Assembly (NCBI RefSeq): GCF_020618775.1
Contig: NZ_JAESVB010000003.1
Location: 310,001 to 374,000, forward strand
Length of the DNA: 64,000 bases
Origin: Acidisoma silvae
GTDB taxonomy: Bacteria; Pseudomonadota; Alphaproteobacteria; Acetobacterales; Acetobacteraceae
Direction of reading: 5' to 3'
Shown here one piece after another: positions 48,351 through 57,332 of the stretch (positions are counted from its first letter, which is position 1; every line of letters begins with the position of its first letter). The notes beneath the pieces were generated by a model that was not told where the DNA came from, searched no databases, and was given only the letters and a program-made list of their open reading frames with translations. The translations under genes were made by a program, and so were the position numbers.

Positions 48351-49475
48351 TTGGGGAAAGATCCGCTCTTGGATTCGATCGTTTTGTCCGCGCCGGATCG
48401 ACCGGATCAAGCCGCTATTGCCCGTGCGGCGGTCGATGGAGTCTGGTACCGCAGCGCCTATCCCGATGTCGCCTCGGCCGCCATCGATCCGGTAGATCAT
48501 TACCTTGCCTTCGGCTGGCAGGAAGAGCGCTGGCCGAATCCGGCCTTTGATCCGTTCTTCTACTTGTCGCAATTGCCCAGCCGTCCTGCGGGCGATCCGC
48601 TGCTGCACTATCTGCACCATGGCGAGAGCGCCGGGCATCGCCCCATTTCCTGGTTCGATCAGGGCTGGTATCGGACCGCGCAGGCGGTGCCGGAGGGCGA
48701 TTCCTGCCTTATCCATTATTTGAACGGCCGTCGCGGCGGCCGGCTGAGTCCCAACCGTCGCTTCGATCCGGTCTATTATGCGGCGCAGAACCCGGACGTG
48801 GCAGAGGCCGGGATCGACCTCTTCGAGCATTACCTCCATCGGGGACGCCAGGAAGGCCGCCTGCCGCGCGATGAGCGCGAGATCGTGCGTGAGAGTGGTC
48901 TCGTCGACGCCAACTATTATTATATCAACGGGCCGGATGTGCATCAGGCGGGGCTCGATGCCGTCGATCATTACGCGGCTGAAGGCTGGCGGGAGCATCG
49001 TCGCCCGAATCCCTATTTCGACGGCGTCTGGTATCGTCAGCGCTATAACCCGCCCCAGGATATGAGCCCGCTCTGCCATTATGTGCTTGAGGGGGAGGCT
49101 TTGGGCCATCGGCCGAGCCTTTATTTCGATCCGGCCTGGTATCGCAGCACCTATGGGCTGGACGCCGATCAGACCGCGCTGACGCACTACCTGGAACATC
49201 GCGCGACCCGGCGCTTCAGCCCTTTGCCCATTTTCGACATTGATTTTTACGTGAAGACCTACGCGGCCGATTTGGGACGGGCGCGCGATATTTTCGCGCA
49301 TTACCTGGCGATCGGGGCGATGCGCGACTTCAACCCGGCCTCCTGGTTCAAGGCGGCGGAGTATCGGCAGCAGCATATGAACGGCCAACCGCCGCCGCCG
49401 GCCGCGACCGGAGAAGTCGCCCGCAATCCGCTGCTTCATTTCCTCTGCAGCTATATCCTGGCCGCCGCTCACTGA
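48351..49475 (+). CDS. protein made of about nine 36-residue repeats
   Basis: 374 residues built from tandem units resembling FDPxWYxxxYPDVxxAGxDPxxHYxxxGxxEGRxPNP, for example RRFDPVYYAAQNPDVAEAG and NPYFDGVWYRQRYN. About nine units can be counted with decreasing similarity. The same unit is found beside glycosyltransferase domains in acetic acid bacteria, but no catalytic domain is present here. The only start codons are TTG (48351, or 48369): an in-frame stop lies just upstream and no ATG or GTG suits. No signal peptide or membrane segment seen. Role unknown, perhaps glycan related. Confidence 0.7.
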   Translation: MGKDPLLDSIVLSAPDRPDQAAIARAAVDGVWYRSAYPDVASAAIDPVDHYLAFGWQEERWPNPAFDPFFYLSQLPSRPAGDPLLHYLHHGESAGHRPISWFDQGWYRTAQAVPEGDSCLIHYLNGRRGGRLSPNRRFDPVYYAAQNPDVAEAGIDLFEHYLHRGRQEGRLPRDEREIVRESGLVDANYYYINGPDVHQAGLDAVDHYAAEGWREHRRPNPYFDGVWYRQRYNPPQDMSPLCHYVLEGEALGHRPSLYFDPAWYRSTYGLDADQTALTHYLEHRATRRFSPLPIFDIDFYVKTYAADLGRARDIFAHYLAIGAMRDFNPASWFKAAEYRQQHMNGQPPPPAATGEVARNPLLHFLCSYILAAAH

Positions 49476-49521
49476 GCGCGCTTGGCCCTGGGGGCCGAGC
49501 GATGCTAGAGCCCCCGCCGTG

Positions 49522-50235
49522 ATGACCCAATCCGCAGAACTCTCCCGCTCTGATCTGGACACGGCGCCCGACGCCGAAAGCCCCATCGTGATGGCCCTGC
49601 CGAAAGGGCGCATCCTGGGCGAATGCGTGCCGCTGTTCGGCCATATGGGCATCACCCTGCCGCAAGACCTGGTGGATGAGAGCGGGCGACGCCTGCGCTT
49701 CCCCACCAGCCATCCGGGGCTCGATATCGTGCGCGTGCGCTCCTTCGACGTCGCCACCTTCGTCGCCTTCGGCGCGGCCGAGATCGGCATCTGCGGCGCC
49801 GATGTGCTGATGGAATTCGACTATCCGGAAATCTACGCGCCGCTCGACCTCGGCATCGGCCGCTGCCGCGTCTCGGTCGCCGAGCCCGAGGAGACGGCGG
49901 GCAAGGATGACCCGTCGCGCTGGTCGCGCGTCCGCGTCGCCTCGAAATATCCCAATATCGCCCGCAAGCACTATGCCGCCCGTGGCATCCATGCCGAGGT
50001 CGTGCATCTCAGCGGGGCCATGGAACTGGCGCCCAAGGTCGGCCTATCGCGCCTCATCGTCGATCTGGTGCAGACGGGTTCGACGCTGAAAGCGAATGGC
50101 TTGGTGGAGACGGAGGTCATTGCCTCGGTCTCCAGCCGGCTGATCGTCAATCGCACCGCGCTGAAGACCCGCCCCGAGGTCATCGGCGCCTGGATTGCGC
50201 GCTTCCGCCAGGCTGTGGAACAGGGGCAGATCTGA
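49522..50235 (+). CDS. hisG: ATP phosphoribosyltransferase, short form
   Basis: First step of histidine synthesis. The 237-residue short form begins after a 24-residue leader, ALPKGRILGECVPLFGHMGI, then the PRPP-binding SHPGLDIVRVRSFDVATFVA and GICGADVLMEFDYPEIY, RVASKYPNIARKHYAARG, and the phosphate loop DLVQTGSTLKANGLVE. The short form lacks the C-terminal regulatory domain and in characterised systems needs HisZ. No hisZ was seen in this window. ATG 49522 is preferred over GTG 49519. It overlaps hisD by one base. Confidence 0.95.
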   Translation: MTQSAELSRSDLDTAPDAESPIVMALPKGRILGECVPLFGHMGITLPQDLVDESGRRLRFPTSHPGLDIVRVRSFDVATFVAFGAAEIGICGADVLMEFDYPEIYAPLDLGIGRCRVSVAEPEETAGKDDPSRWSRVRVASKYPNIARKHYAARGIHAEVVHLSGAMELAPKVGLSRLIVDLVQTGSTLKANGLVETEVIASVSSRLIVNRTALKTRPEVIGAWIARFRQAVEQGQI

Positions 50236-51524
50236 TGCAGCGCCTCTCGACCCGCAACGCCGGTTTCGCCGCCGATTTTGCGGCCTTGCTGGATCAGGCG
50301 CGGGAAACGACCGAGACGGTCGGGCCGCAGGTGGCCGCCATCATCGACGATGTCCGCAAGCGGGGTGACGCCGCTGTCTGCGACTATACCTCCCGCTTCG
50401 ACCGCGTGAGCATGACGGCGGACCGGCTGGCAGTGACGCCGGCCGAGATCGCGGCGGCCAAAGCTGCAATCGCGCCGGATCTGATGGCGGCGCTGGATCT
50501 GGCGGCGACGCGGATCGAGGCGTTTCATCGCGCGCAGATGCCAGCCGATCTGGTGATGACGGATGCGGCCGGCTATCGGCTGGGCATGCGCTGGTCGGCG
50601 CTGGATGCGGTCGGCCTTTACGTACCCGGCGGCAAGGCCGCCTATCCGTCCTCGGTGCTGATGAACGCCATACCGGCCAAGGTTGCGGGTGTCGACCGGA
50701 TTGCCATTTGCGTGCCGGCGCCGGACGGCGTGCTCAACCCCCTGGTTCTGGCGGCGGCAGACCGCGCGGGCGTCACAGAAATCTATCGCGTCGGCGGCGC
50801 GCAGGCGGTGGCGGCGCTGGCCTATGGCACCGCGACCATTCCGGCCGTCGACCGCATCGTCGGTCCTGGCAATGCCTATGTGGCGGAAGCGAAGCGGCAG
50901 GTCTTCGGCCGGGTGGGCATTGACGGTATCGCCGGTCCCTCGGAAGTCGTCGTCGTCGCCGATGCCGCCAATGACCCGGCCCATGTGGCGATGGACCTGC
51001 TGGCCCAGGCGGAACACGATGAATCGGCCCAGAGCATTCTGATCACCGATGACGCGGCTTTCGCCGATGCCGTGGCGGCGGCGGTGACGGAAGCGTTGAA
51101 AACCCTGCCGCGCGCCGCCATCGCCCAGGCGAGCTGGGACAGGCATGGCGCCATTCTGCTGGTTGCCGACTGGTCGGAAGCCGCAAGCCTGGTCAACCGC
51201 CTGGCCCCCGAACATCTACAAGTGATGCTGGCGGGGCCTCAGCACTTTTTTGCCCAGGTGCGGCACGCGGGGGCGGCCTTCCTCGGCCGCTTCGTGCCGG
51301 AAGCTGTGGGCGATTACGTGGCCGGGCCGAACCATGTTCTGCCGACCGGACGCACGGCGCGCTTCGCCTCGGGCCTGTCCGTCTTCGATTTCATCAAGCG
51401 CACGACCTGGGTCGAGGGCGATGCGGCGGCGCTGGCGGCCGTCGGGCCGGCCGCGGTGCGTCTGGCCGAGACCGAAGGGTTGACGGCCCATGCGCAGTCA
51501 ATCGCCATGCGGCTTCAGGATTAA
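50235..51524 (+). CDS. hisD: histidinol dehydrogenase
   Basis: Last two oxidations of histidine synthesis. The 429 residues contain LYVPGGKAAYPSSVLMNAIP, VGGAQAVAALAYGTATIP, the NAD-binding IVGPGNAYVAEAKRQVFG, the catalytic IDGIAGPSEVVVVAD and DLLAQAEHDESAQSILI with the zinc-site His, and HVLPTGRTARFASGLSVFDF. It is translationally coupled to hisG (TGATG). Length matches the family. Confidence 0.96.
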   Translation: MQRLSTRNAGFAADFAALLDQARETTETVGPQVAAIIDDVRKRGDAAVCDYTSRFDRVSMTADRLAVTPAEIAAAKAAIAPDLMAALDLAATRIEAFHRAQMPADLVMTDAAGYRLGMRWSALDAVGLYVPGGKAAYPSSVLMNAIPAKVAGVDRIAICVPAPDGVLNPLVLAAADRAGVTEIYRVGGAQAVAALAYGTATIPAVDRIVGPGNAYVAEAKRQVFGRVGIDGIAGPSEVVVVADAANDPAHVAMDLLAQAEHDESAQSILITDDAAFADAVAAAVTEALKTLPRAAIAQASWDRHGAILLVADWSEAASLVNRLAPEHLQVMLAGPQHFFAQVRHAGAAFLGRFVPEAVGDYVAGPNHVLPTGRTARFASGLSVFDFIKRTTWVEGDAAALAAVGPAAVRLAETEGLTAHAQSIAMRLQD

Positions 51525-51539
51525 AGCAAACGTTAAAAA

Positions 51540-51556
51540 CGCCATTCTTAATGGCG
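51540..51556 (+). terminator. hairpin after hisD
   Basis: Stem CGCCATT/AATGGCG with a three-base loop, 15 bp after the hisD stop and followed by an A/T-rich stretch without a long T run. A weak intrinsic terminator is likely. The AT-rich 51557-51620 then serves as promoter region of the second Hint gene. Confidence 0.55.
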
Positions 51557-51628
51557 CAAAATGTTTCTATTAAGATATAAAAAAGAACTTCTCACTATAG
51601 ATCTCCCCATCGGCGCTTTGGGGGTATC

Positions 51629-53560
51629 ATGTCTGGCACGATTTCGACGGCGATTACGCAAAGCGTGACGCTGACCGTCAGTCCGACATCGGTGACATCG
51701 ACGGGCTCCGTCGAGACGATTTCGGGCGACGCCATCATTGGTCCAGCGGATACTATAGCGGTTTCGGGATGGTCCATCGTCAACGCAGGTACAGTGGCTG
51801 CATCCGGCCCGAGCGCCAATGGTATCGACCTTGCGGCGGCGGGCAGCATTGGCAATAGCGGCGTCATCGCCGGCTACAACAACGGCATCCAGATCACCGG
51901 CGGCAAAGGCAGCGTCACCAATAGCGGCACGATCGATTCCAGCCCGACTAAGATCGCTCCCGGATCACCCAATAACCTTTACGATGGCATTTATTTCGGT
52001 GCCGGCGGCAGTGTCACCAATCTGGATGCCGGCACGATCTTTGGCGCTATCGGCGGCGTCGACATCGCGGGTGGCGCCGGCACCGTCAATAATTCCGGCC
52101 TGATCGAAACGACGACATTGCAGGGCAATGGCGTGGCGCTGGAAAATGGCGGCACCGTCATCAATGCCGGCACAACCGGAATCTATGGCGATTTTTCGGG
52201 TGTTTCCGTCTATGGCGCGGCCGGAATCGTCACCAATAGCGCGATGATCGATGCTGTCGGCCTCAACGGCTATGGCATCTATCTGGCGGCCGGCGGCACA
52301 GTGACGAATATGGCCAGTGGCTCGGTCATCGGATCCTATGACGGTATCGTCACGGCGGGCGCTGCGGCGACCGTCAGCAATGCCGGCTATGTCTATGGCA
52401 GCGATGTCGGCGTTTATTTGCAGGCCGGCGGCCGTATTACCAATCTTGCCGGTGCGACGATCGAATCTGTGTCGGTCGGCGTCATGGTCAATGGTGGAGG
52501 CACCGTCATCAATGCCGGCACCATCGATGCTGGCGCCGCCGGGACGGCGGTGGCTTTCGCGGATGGTGTCGCCAATGATCTGGTTGTGCAGAGCGGCGCC
52601 GTTTTCGTGGGCCAAGTTATTGGCGGTGGTAGCGGCAGTCGGCTGGAACTGGGGGCCGAGACATCCGGCACGACCGGCACTTTGAGCGGCATTGGCGGCC
52701 AGATCACGGCCTTCAATACCATTACCTTCGACAATGGCGATGCCTGGCAGGTGGCCGGTACTTTCGCCGGTTTTGGCGGTGAGACCGTTACCGGCTTCAC
52801 ATCCGGCGACAGCATCCTCCTCACCGGCGTGACGGGAGTTTCATCGAGTATCAACGGATCGGCCCTGTCGCTGACCAGCGGCGGGACGACGGAAAATCTG
52901 ACCTTCACGGCGCTCGAAGCCGGGACTTTGCATGTGCAGACGGTCGGGACGGATACGGTGGTGACGCTGGTGCCCTGTTTCGTCGCAGGCACCTGGATCG
53001 CGACGCCGCGCGGGGACGTTCCGGTGGAGGTTTTGCAGATCGGTGATGAGGTGCTGACCGCTGCGGGCGAGGTTCTTCCCATCGTCTGGACAGGCAAAAC
53101 CGTGGTCGATTGCCTGGGACATGAAACGCCCGATGCCGTGCGGCCAGTGTGCATCAGGGCGGATGCCTTCGGTCCCCGTGCGCCGCATCGGAACCTGTAT
53201 CTCTCCCCGGACCATGCCGTGCTGGCCGAGGATGTGCTGATCCCGATCAAATATCTGCTGAATGGGTCAAGCGTCATGCAGGTGGGGCGAACAGAGGTGA
53301 GCTATCATCATATTGAGCTGGCCCATCACGATGTGGTTCTGGCCAATGGGCTGGCGACGGAAACCTATCTTGATATCGGGGATCGCGGGGCGCTGGGTCT
53401 TGGCCGCAACCTGGTCGCCGAGGATGCGCCGAGAGACGTGCAGTTCCTGCGGGATGCCTTGGCCTGTGCGCCGATCCGCGTGACGGGGCCGGCGGTCGAG
53501 AGGGTGCGGCGGTTGCTGGCGGACCGGGCGCAGGCCCCGCATCAGACGCGCGCAGCGTAA
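51629..53560 (+). CDS. second Hint-domain beta-helix protein
   Basis: 643 residues. Residues about 40-335 form repeated short beta-helix turns such as GGSVTNLDAGTIFGAIGGVD and GGTVTNMASGSVIGSYDG. A less repetitive beta region follows (335-445). The Hint domain starts at Cys450 with CFVAGTWIATPRGDVPVEVL and continues with LSPDHAVLAEDVLIPIKYLL and IELAHHDVVLANGLATETYL. The tail resembles that of the first Hint protein. There is no signal peptide, autotransporter barrel or protease motif here. The C-terminal 190 residues are clearly paralogous to those of the 39.4-43.1 kb gene. Confidence 0.85.
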   Translation: MSGTISTAITQSVTLTVSPTSVTSTGSVETISGDAIIGPADTIAVSGWSIVNAGTVAASGPSANGIDLAAAGSIGNSGVIAGYNNGIQITGGKGSVTNSGTIDSSPTKIAPGSPNNLYDGIYFGAGGSVTNLDAGTIFGAIGGVDIAGGAGTVNNSGLIETTTLQGNGVALENGGTVINAGTTGIYGDFSGVSVYGAAGIVTNSAMIDAVGLNGYGIYLAAGGTVTNMASGSVIGSYDGIVTAGAAATVSNAGYVYGSDVGVYLQAGGRITNLAGATIESVSVGVMVNGGGTVINAGTIDAGAAGTAVAFADGVANDLVVQSGAVFVGQVIGGGSGSRLELGAETSGTTGTLSGIGGQITAFNTITFDNGDAWQVAGTFAGFGGETVTGFTSGDSILLTGVTGVSSSINGSALSLTSGGTTENLTFTALEAGTLHVQTVGTDTVVTLVPCFVAGTWIATPRGDVPVEVLQIGDEVLTAAGEVLPIVWTGKTVVDCLGHETPDAVRPVCIRADAFGPRAPHRNLYLSPDHAVLAEDVLIPIKYLLNGSSVMQVGRTEVSYHHIELAHHDVVLANGLATETYLDIGDRGALGLGRNLVAEDAPRDVQFLRDALACAPIRVTGPAVERVRRLLADRAQAPHQTRAA

Positions 53561-53618
53561 GGATTGCGTAACGGGGGATTGAACGTCCAAGCTTCTCCGC
53601 ATCAGGGGAGACGTGGGG

Positions 53619-54635
53619 ATGACATCCACCAACGAAGCCGCCGGTCTGGAGGCGAAGCGCGACGGCCGGGCCGGGCGGCTTCTGCTGCGACGCCCGCAGG
53701 CCCTCAACGCGCTTGACCTATCCATGGTGCGGGCGCTGCACGGGCAGCTGCGTCTTTGGCAGGATGACCCGGATATCGAGATCGTCGTTCTGGAGGGGGA
53801 GGGCAGGGCCTTCTGCGCCGGGGGCGATGTTCGCCGCGTGCGCGCCGATATTCTGGCCGGGGCCGGTGACGCGGCCGATACCTTCTTCACCGAGGAATAT
53901 GCGCTGAACGCGGCCATCGCGCATTTCCCCAAACCCTATGTCAGCCTGATCCAGGGCGCCTGCATGGGCGGCGGCCTAGGCATTTCCATCCATGGCTCCG
54001 ACCGCGTCCTGACCGAGACGGCCCTGCTCGCCATGCCGGAAACGGCGATCGGCTTCGCCCCGGATATCGGCGCCAGCTATTTTCTGCCACGCCTGCCCGG
54101 CGCGCTGGGTTTTTATCTCGGCCTGACCGGAACACGGCTGGCGGGGGCCGATGCGGTTCATGCTGGGCTCGGCACCGCCTTCGTGCCGTCCGACCGCCTC
54201 ACAGAGCTTGGCGATGCGCTGGCAAAGGACGGACGGGGTGCCATTTCACAGTTCGCTGTCGCTTTGCCGCTCTATTCCCTGGCGCCTCTGCTGCCGGCGA
54301 TTGACGCATGTTTTTCCGCCGAGAGCGTGCCGGCCATTCTGGCGCGGCTGGCGGCCATGGACAGCGACTGGGCGCGCGCGGCGCTGGCCGAACTCAACCG
54401 CCACTCACCCTCCGCCTTGTGCTGGAGCCTGACGGCTTTGAAGGCGGGGGCGCGGCTGGACTTGGACAGCGCGCTCGCGGCCGAGTTGCGGCTGGCACAG
54501 CGCCTGATCCGGCTGCCCGATTTCGCGGAAGGCGTGCGCGCCATGCTGGTCGACAAGGATCGCAAGCCGCGCTGGCAGCCGGCCCGGCTGGAGGATGTCG
54601 ACCCGCGCCTGATCCGGGATCTGTTTCGTCCCTGA
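53619..54635 (+). CDS. 3-hydroxyisobutyryl-CoA hydrolase-like (enoyl-CoA hydratase family)
   Basis: 338 residues from ATG 53619. The crotonase fold has RRPQALNALDLSMVRALHGQ, the oxyanion hole AFCAGGDVRRVRAD, MGGGLGISIHGSDRVLTE, and PETAIGFAPDIGASYFLPRL, the block typical of valine-degradation HIBCH proteins. The C-terminus AMLVDKDRKPRWQPARLEDV is also shared with that subfamily. No other valine-catabolism gene is nearby. kdpD begins 24 bp downstream. Confidence 0.88.
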   Translation: MTSTNEAAGLEAKRDGRAGRLLLRRPQALNALDLSMVRALHGQLRLWQDDPDIEIVVLEGEGRAFCAGGDVRRVRADILAGAGDAADTFFTEEYALNAAIAHFPKPYVSLIQGACMGGGLGISIHGSDRVLTETALLAMPETAIGFAPDIGASYFLPRLPGALGFYLGLTGTRLAGADAVHAGLGTAFVPSDRLTELGDALAKDGRGAISQFAVALPLYSLAPLLPAIDACFSAESVPAILARLAAMDSDWARAALAELNRHSPSALCWSLTALKAGARLDLDSALAAELRLAQRLIRLPDFAEGVRAMLVDKDRKPRWQPARLEDVDPRLIRDLFRP

Positions 54636-54659
54636 CCGGCAATGACGGTATGATACGCC

Positions 54660-57332
54660 ATGCGTGGCGATCATCGCCCGGACCCGGATGCTTTGGCGGC
54701 TGCCCTTCGCGTGAAGGGCCGCGCGGGCTTGCGCATTTTTCTTGGTGCGGCCCCCGGCGTCGGCAAGACCTGGGAAATGCTGAGTGCCGGCCGGCAGCGG
54801 GCGCGCGAAGGCGCGGATGTGCTGATCGGCGTGGTTGAAACCCATGGGCGCGCGGAGACCGAAGCGCAAATCGGCGACCTGCCCATTTTGCCGTCCCGGC
54901 AGATTCCCTATCGCGGGCAAACTTTGGCCGAATTCGATCTTGACGGCGCCATCGCGCGCCGGCCGGCGCTGATCCTGATCGATGAACTGGCCCATACCAA
55001 TGCGCCGGGCAGCCAGCACGCCAAGCGCTGGGAGGATGTGACGGCCCTGCTGGAAGCCGGCATTCCCGTCTGGGCGACGCTGAACGTGCAGCACCTGGAA
55101 AGCCTGAACGATGATGTCGCCCGCATCACCGGCGTGCGCGTGACGGAGACGCTGCCCGATCAGGTGTTGGAACTGGCGGATGAGATCGAACTGATCGACA
55201 TCACGCCGACCGAGCTGCGCAAGCGGCTGACGGATGGCAAGATCTACCGTCCCGAAACCGCGCGGCGGGCGCTGGACGCCTTCTTCCGGGAAGGCAATCT
55301 GACGGCATTGCGGGAGATCGCGCTCCGGCGCGTAGCGCAGCATGTCGATGCCGATGTGCGGCTCTATATGCAGACCAATGCCATCAAGGGGCCTTGGCCG
55401 GCGAGCGAGCGCATTCTGGCGCTGATCGGCGCCGATGCCTCGGCCGAAGCCGTGGTGCGGCGGGCGAAGCAACTGGCCGATGCGCTGCGCGCGCCCTGGA
55501 TCGCGCTGCATGTCGAACGGCCGAAGGACGGCCTGTCCGGCGTGCTCAAGTCGCAGGCGCCGAAAGCCCTGGCGGCCCGGCTGGGGGCGGAGGTGGAAAC
55601 GCGGGCGGGGCGCGATATCGCGGCGATTGCCTTGGATGTCGCGGCAAGCCGCAATGTGACGCAGATCGTCATCGGCTCGCCGCGTCCTAGGCGCTTTCGC
55701 CATATCGGCCGCCGGCTTTGGGCACGGCCGTCGCTGGCCGAGCAGCTTTTACGACAGGGCAACGATTTTAACCTGCTGGTCGTGCCGTCCTTGGCCGAGC
55801 GGTCGCCGCGCCGCCTCTGGCCCAGACTGCCGCGTACGCCGCTGCCCTGGCTTGCGGGCGTCAGCGTCATCGCGCTGGTCGTCGGCCTGGGCGAGCTGGC
55901 GCAGCCCTGGCTGAACCATGAGGCACTGGGCATGGTGTTCCTGGCGGCCGTTATGGCGGTCGCGGCCTTCTATGGCCTTGCCATCGGCCTTTTCGCAGCG
56001 GCGCTGGGCTTCCTCAGCTGGAACTTCTTCTTTCTGCCGCCGCTCTATCAGCTGACCATCAATGACCCGCGCGATATCGTGGCGGTGATCGTCTTCGGTA
56101 TCGTGGCCAGTTCCACCGGCCTGCTGGCCGGCCGCGTTCGCGCCGAGGCCGTGGCGGCGCAAGGGCGGATCGAAGGTCTGCGCCGTATCGGCCTTTTCAG
56201 CCGCCGCCTGGGCGAGCCCGCGACCGAGGACGAGCTGATGGTCGAAATCGCGCAGCAGGCGGCGGCGCTCGCGCCGGAAGCCGCCGTGCTGACGGATACG
56301 CCAGCCGGTCTCACCTTGCGTGCGCTGCGCCCTGAAAACAGCGCCCCGCTGGACGAGAGCAGCCTGGCCGCCGCGCGCTGGGCCTATGCGCGGCAGGAGG
56401 AGGCCGGGGCCGGCACGGCCACGCTGCCGTCCGCTTCCTGGCGGTTCCTGCCTATTCGCACCAGCCGGGGGGTGGCAGGCGTTCTCGGCTTTCGCCCGCC
56501 AGCCGCTGGGCCGCTGTCGACACCCAGTCTGCAGGCTGTCCTGGCGCTGGCCGATCAGGCGGCCGTCGCCTTGGAACGCGTGCGTCTGGCGGCCGAGGCC
56601 GCGCGGGGCGAGGCTCTGTCCGAAACCCAGGCGCTGCGGACGGCCTTGCTCAATTCCCTGTCGCATGACCTGCGCACGCCGCTGACGGGCATTCGCGGCG
56701 CAGCCGAAACCTTGCGCGCCAGTTGGGAGAGGCTGTCCGAGCCTGTGCGGCGGGATCTGCTGGCCAGTATCGAGGAGGATGTCGGGCGGATGACCCGCTT
56801 CCTGGCCAATATCATGGACCTGACGCGGCTGGAGGGCGGCGATATCGCGCCGCGCCTGATGGCGGTGGAACTGGCGCCCCTATTCGATGCGGTCTGCGGC
56901 CGTGTGCCTGGCTCGCTGCATATGGCCGTCAGCCTGCCGGAGGGGCTGGCTTGCCGCGCCGATCCCGCTCTGCTGGAACAGGCACTGGCGAATGTCCTGG
57001 AAAACGCGGTGAAATATTCACCGGTTGGGGCCGGCATTCGCCTGCAGGCCTCGGAAGACAAGGGCAGGGTGGTGATCACCCTGGCCGATGAGGGGATCGG
57101 CATTCCGCCGGAAGATCTGGCTCAGGTCTTCGACAGCTTCTATCGCGCCAAGCACGGGGATCGCGTGACACCCGGCACGGGTCTTGGCCTTGCCATCGCG
57201 CGGGGCTTTGTGCAGGCGATGGGCGGCACGATCGCGGCTTTAAGCCCCCGGCCCGACCTGCCGCGCGACGGCCTGCCCGGCACCGTCATCACCATCACGC
57301 TGCCCCTGGCAGAAAGAGACCGACAGGCATGA
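54660..57332 (+). CDS. kdpD: potassium-sensing histidine kinase
   Basis: 890 residues with the KdpD layout: N-terminal KdpD domain with Walker A FLGAAPGVGKTWEMLSAG, a second nucleotide-loop block LILIDELAHTNAPGS, USP-like domain (about 245-370), four membrane helices near 395-490, GAF-like part, and a kinase core with phospho-acceptor His669 in SLSHDLRTPLTGIRGA, N box LANVLENAVKYSP and ATP-lid TPGTGLGLAIARGF. It senses potassium and ionic stress and phosphorylates KdpE. The kdpFABC pump genes are not upstream as usual; an acyl-CoA hydrolase is. Confidence 0.95.
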   Translation: MRGDHRPDPDALAAALRVKGRAGLRIFLGAAPGVGKTWEMLSAGRQRAREGADVLIGVVETHGRAETEAQIGDLPILPSRQIPYRGQTLAEFDLDGAIARRPALILIDELAHTNAPGSQHAKRWEDVTALLEAGIPVWATLNVQHLESLNDDVARITGVRVTETLPDQVLELADEIELIDITPTELRKRLTDGKIYRPETARRALDAFFREGNLTALREIALRRVAQHVDADVRLYMQTNAIKGPWPASERILALIGADASAEAVVRRAKQLADALRAPWIALHVERPKDGLSGVLKSQAPKALAARLGAEVETRAGRDIAAIALDVAASRNVTQIVIGSPRPRRFRHIGRRLWARPSLAEQLLRQGNDFNLLVVPSLAERSPRRLWPRLPRTPLPWLAGVSVIALVVGLGELAQPWLNHEALGMVFLAAVMAVAAFYGLAIGLFAAALGFLSWNFFFLPPLYQLTINDPRDIVAVIVFGIVASSTGLLAGRVRAEAVAAQGRIEGLRRIGLFSRRLGEPATEDELMVEIAQQAAALAPEAAVLTDTPAGLTLRALRPENSAPLDESSLAAARWAYARQEEAGAGTATLPSASWRFLPIRTSRGVAGVLGFRPPAAGPLSTPSLQAVLALADQAAVALERVRLAAEAARGEALSETQALRTALLNSLSHDLRTPLTGIRGAAETLRASWERLSEPVRRDLLASIEEDVGRMTRFLANIMDLTRLEGGDIAPRLMAVELAPLFDAVCGRVPGSLHMAVSLPEGLACRADPALLEQALANVLENAVKYSPVGAGIRLQASEDKGRVVITLADEGIGIPPEDLAQVFDSFYRAKHGDRVTPGTGLGLAIARGFVQAMGGTIAALSPRPDLPRDGLPGTVITITLPLAERDRQA

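Noticed and set aside
48312-49790. Long open frame on the minus strand opposite the repeat protein
   Set aside because: GC-rich codon shadow; its translation has no recognisable domain, while the plus frame carries clear repeats and hisG.
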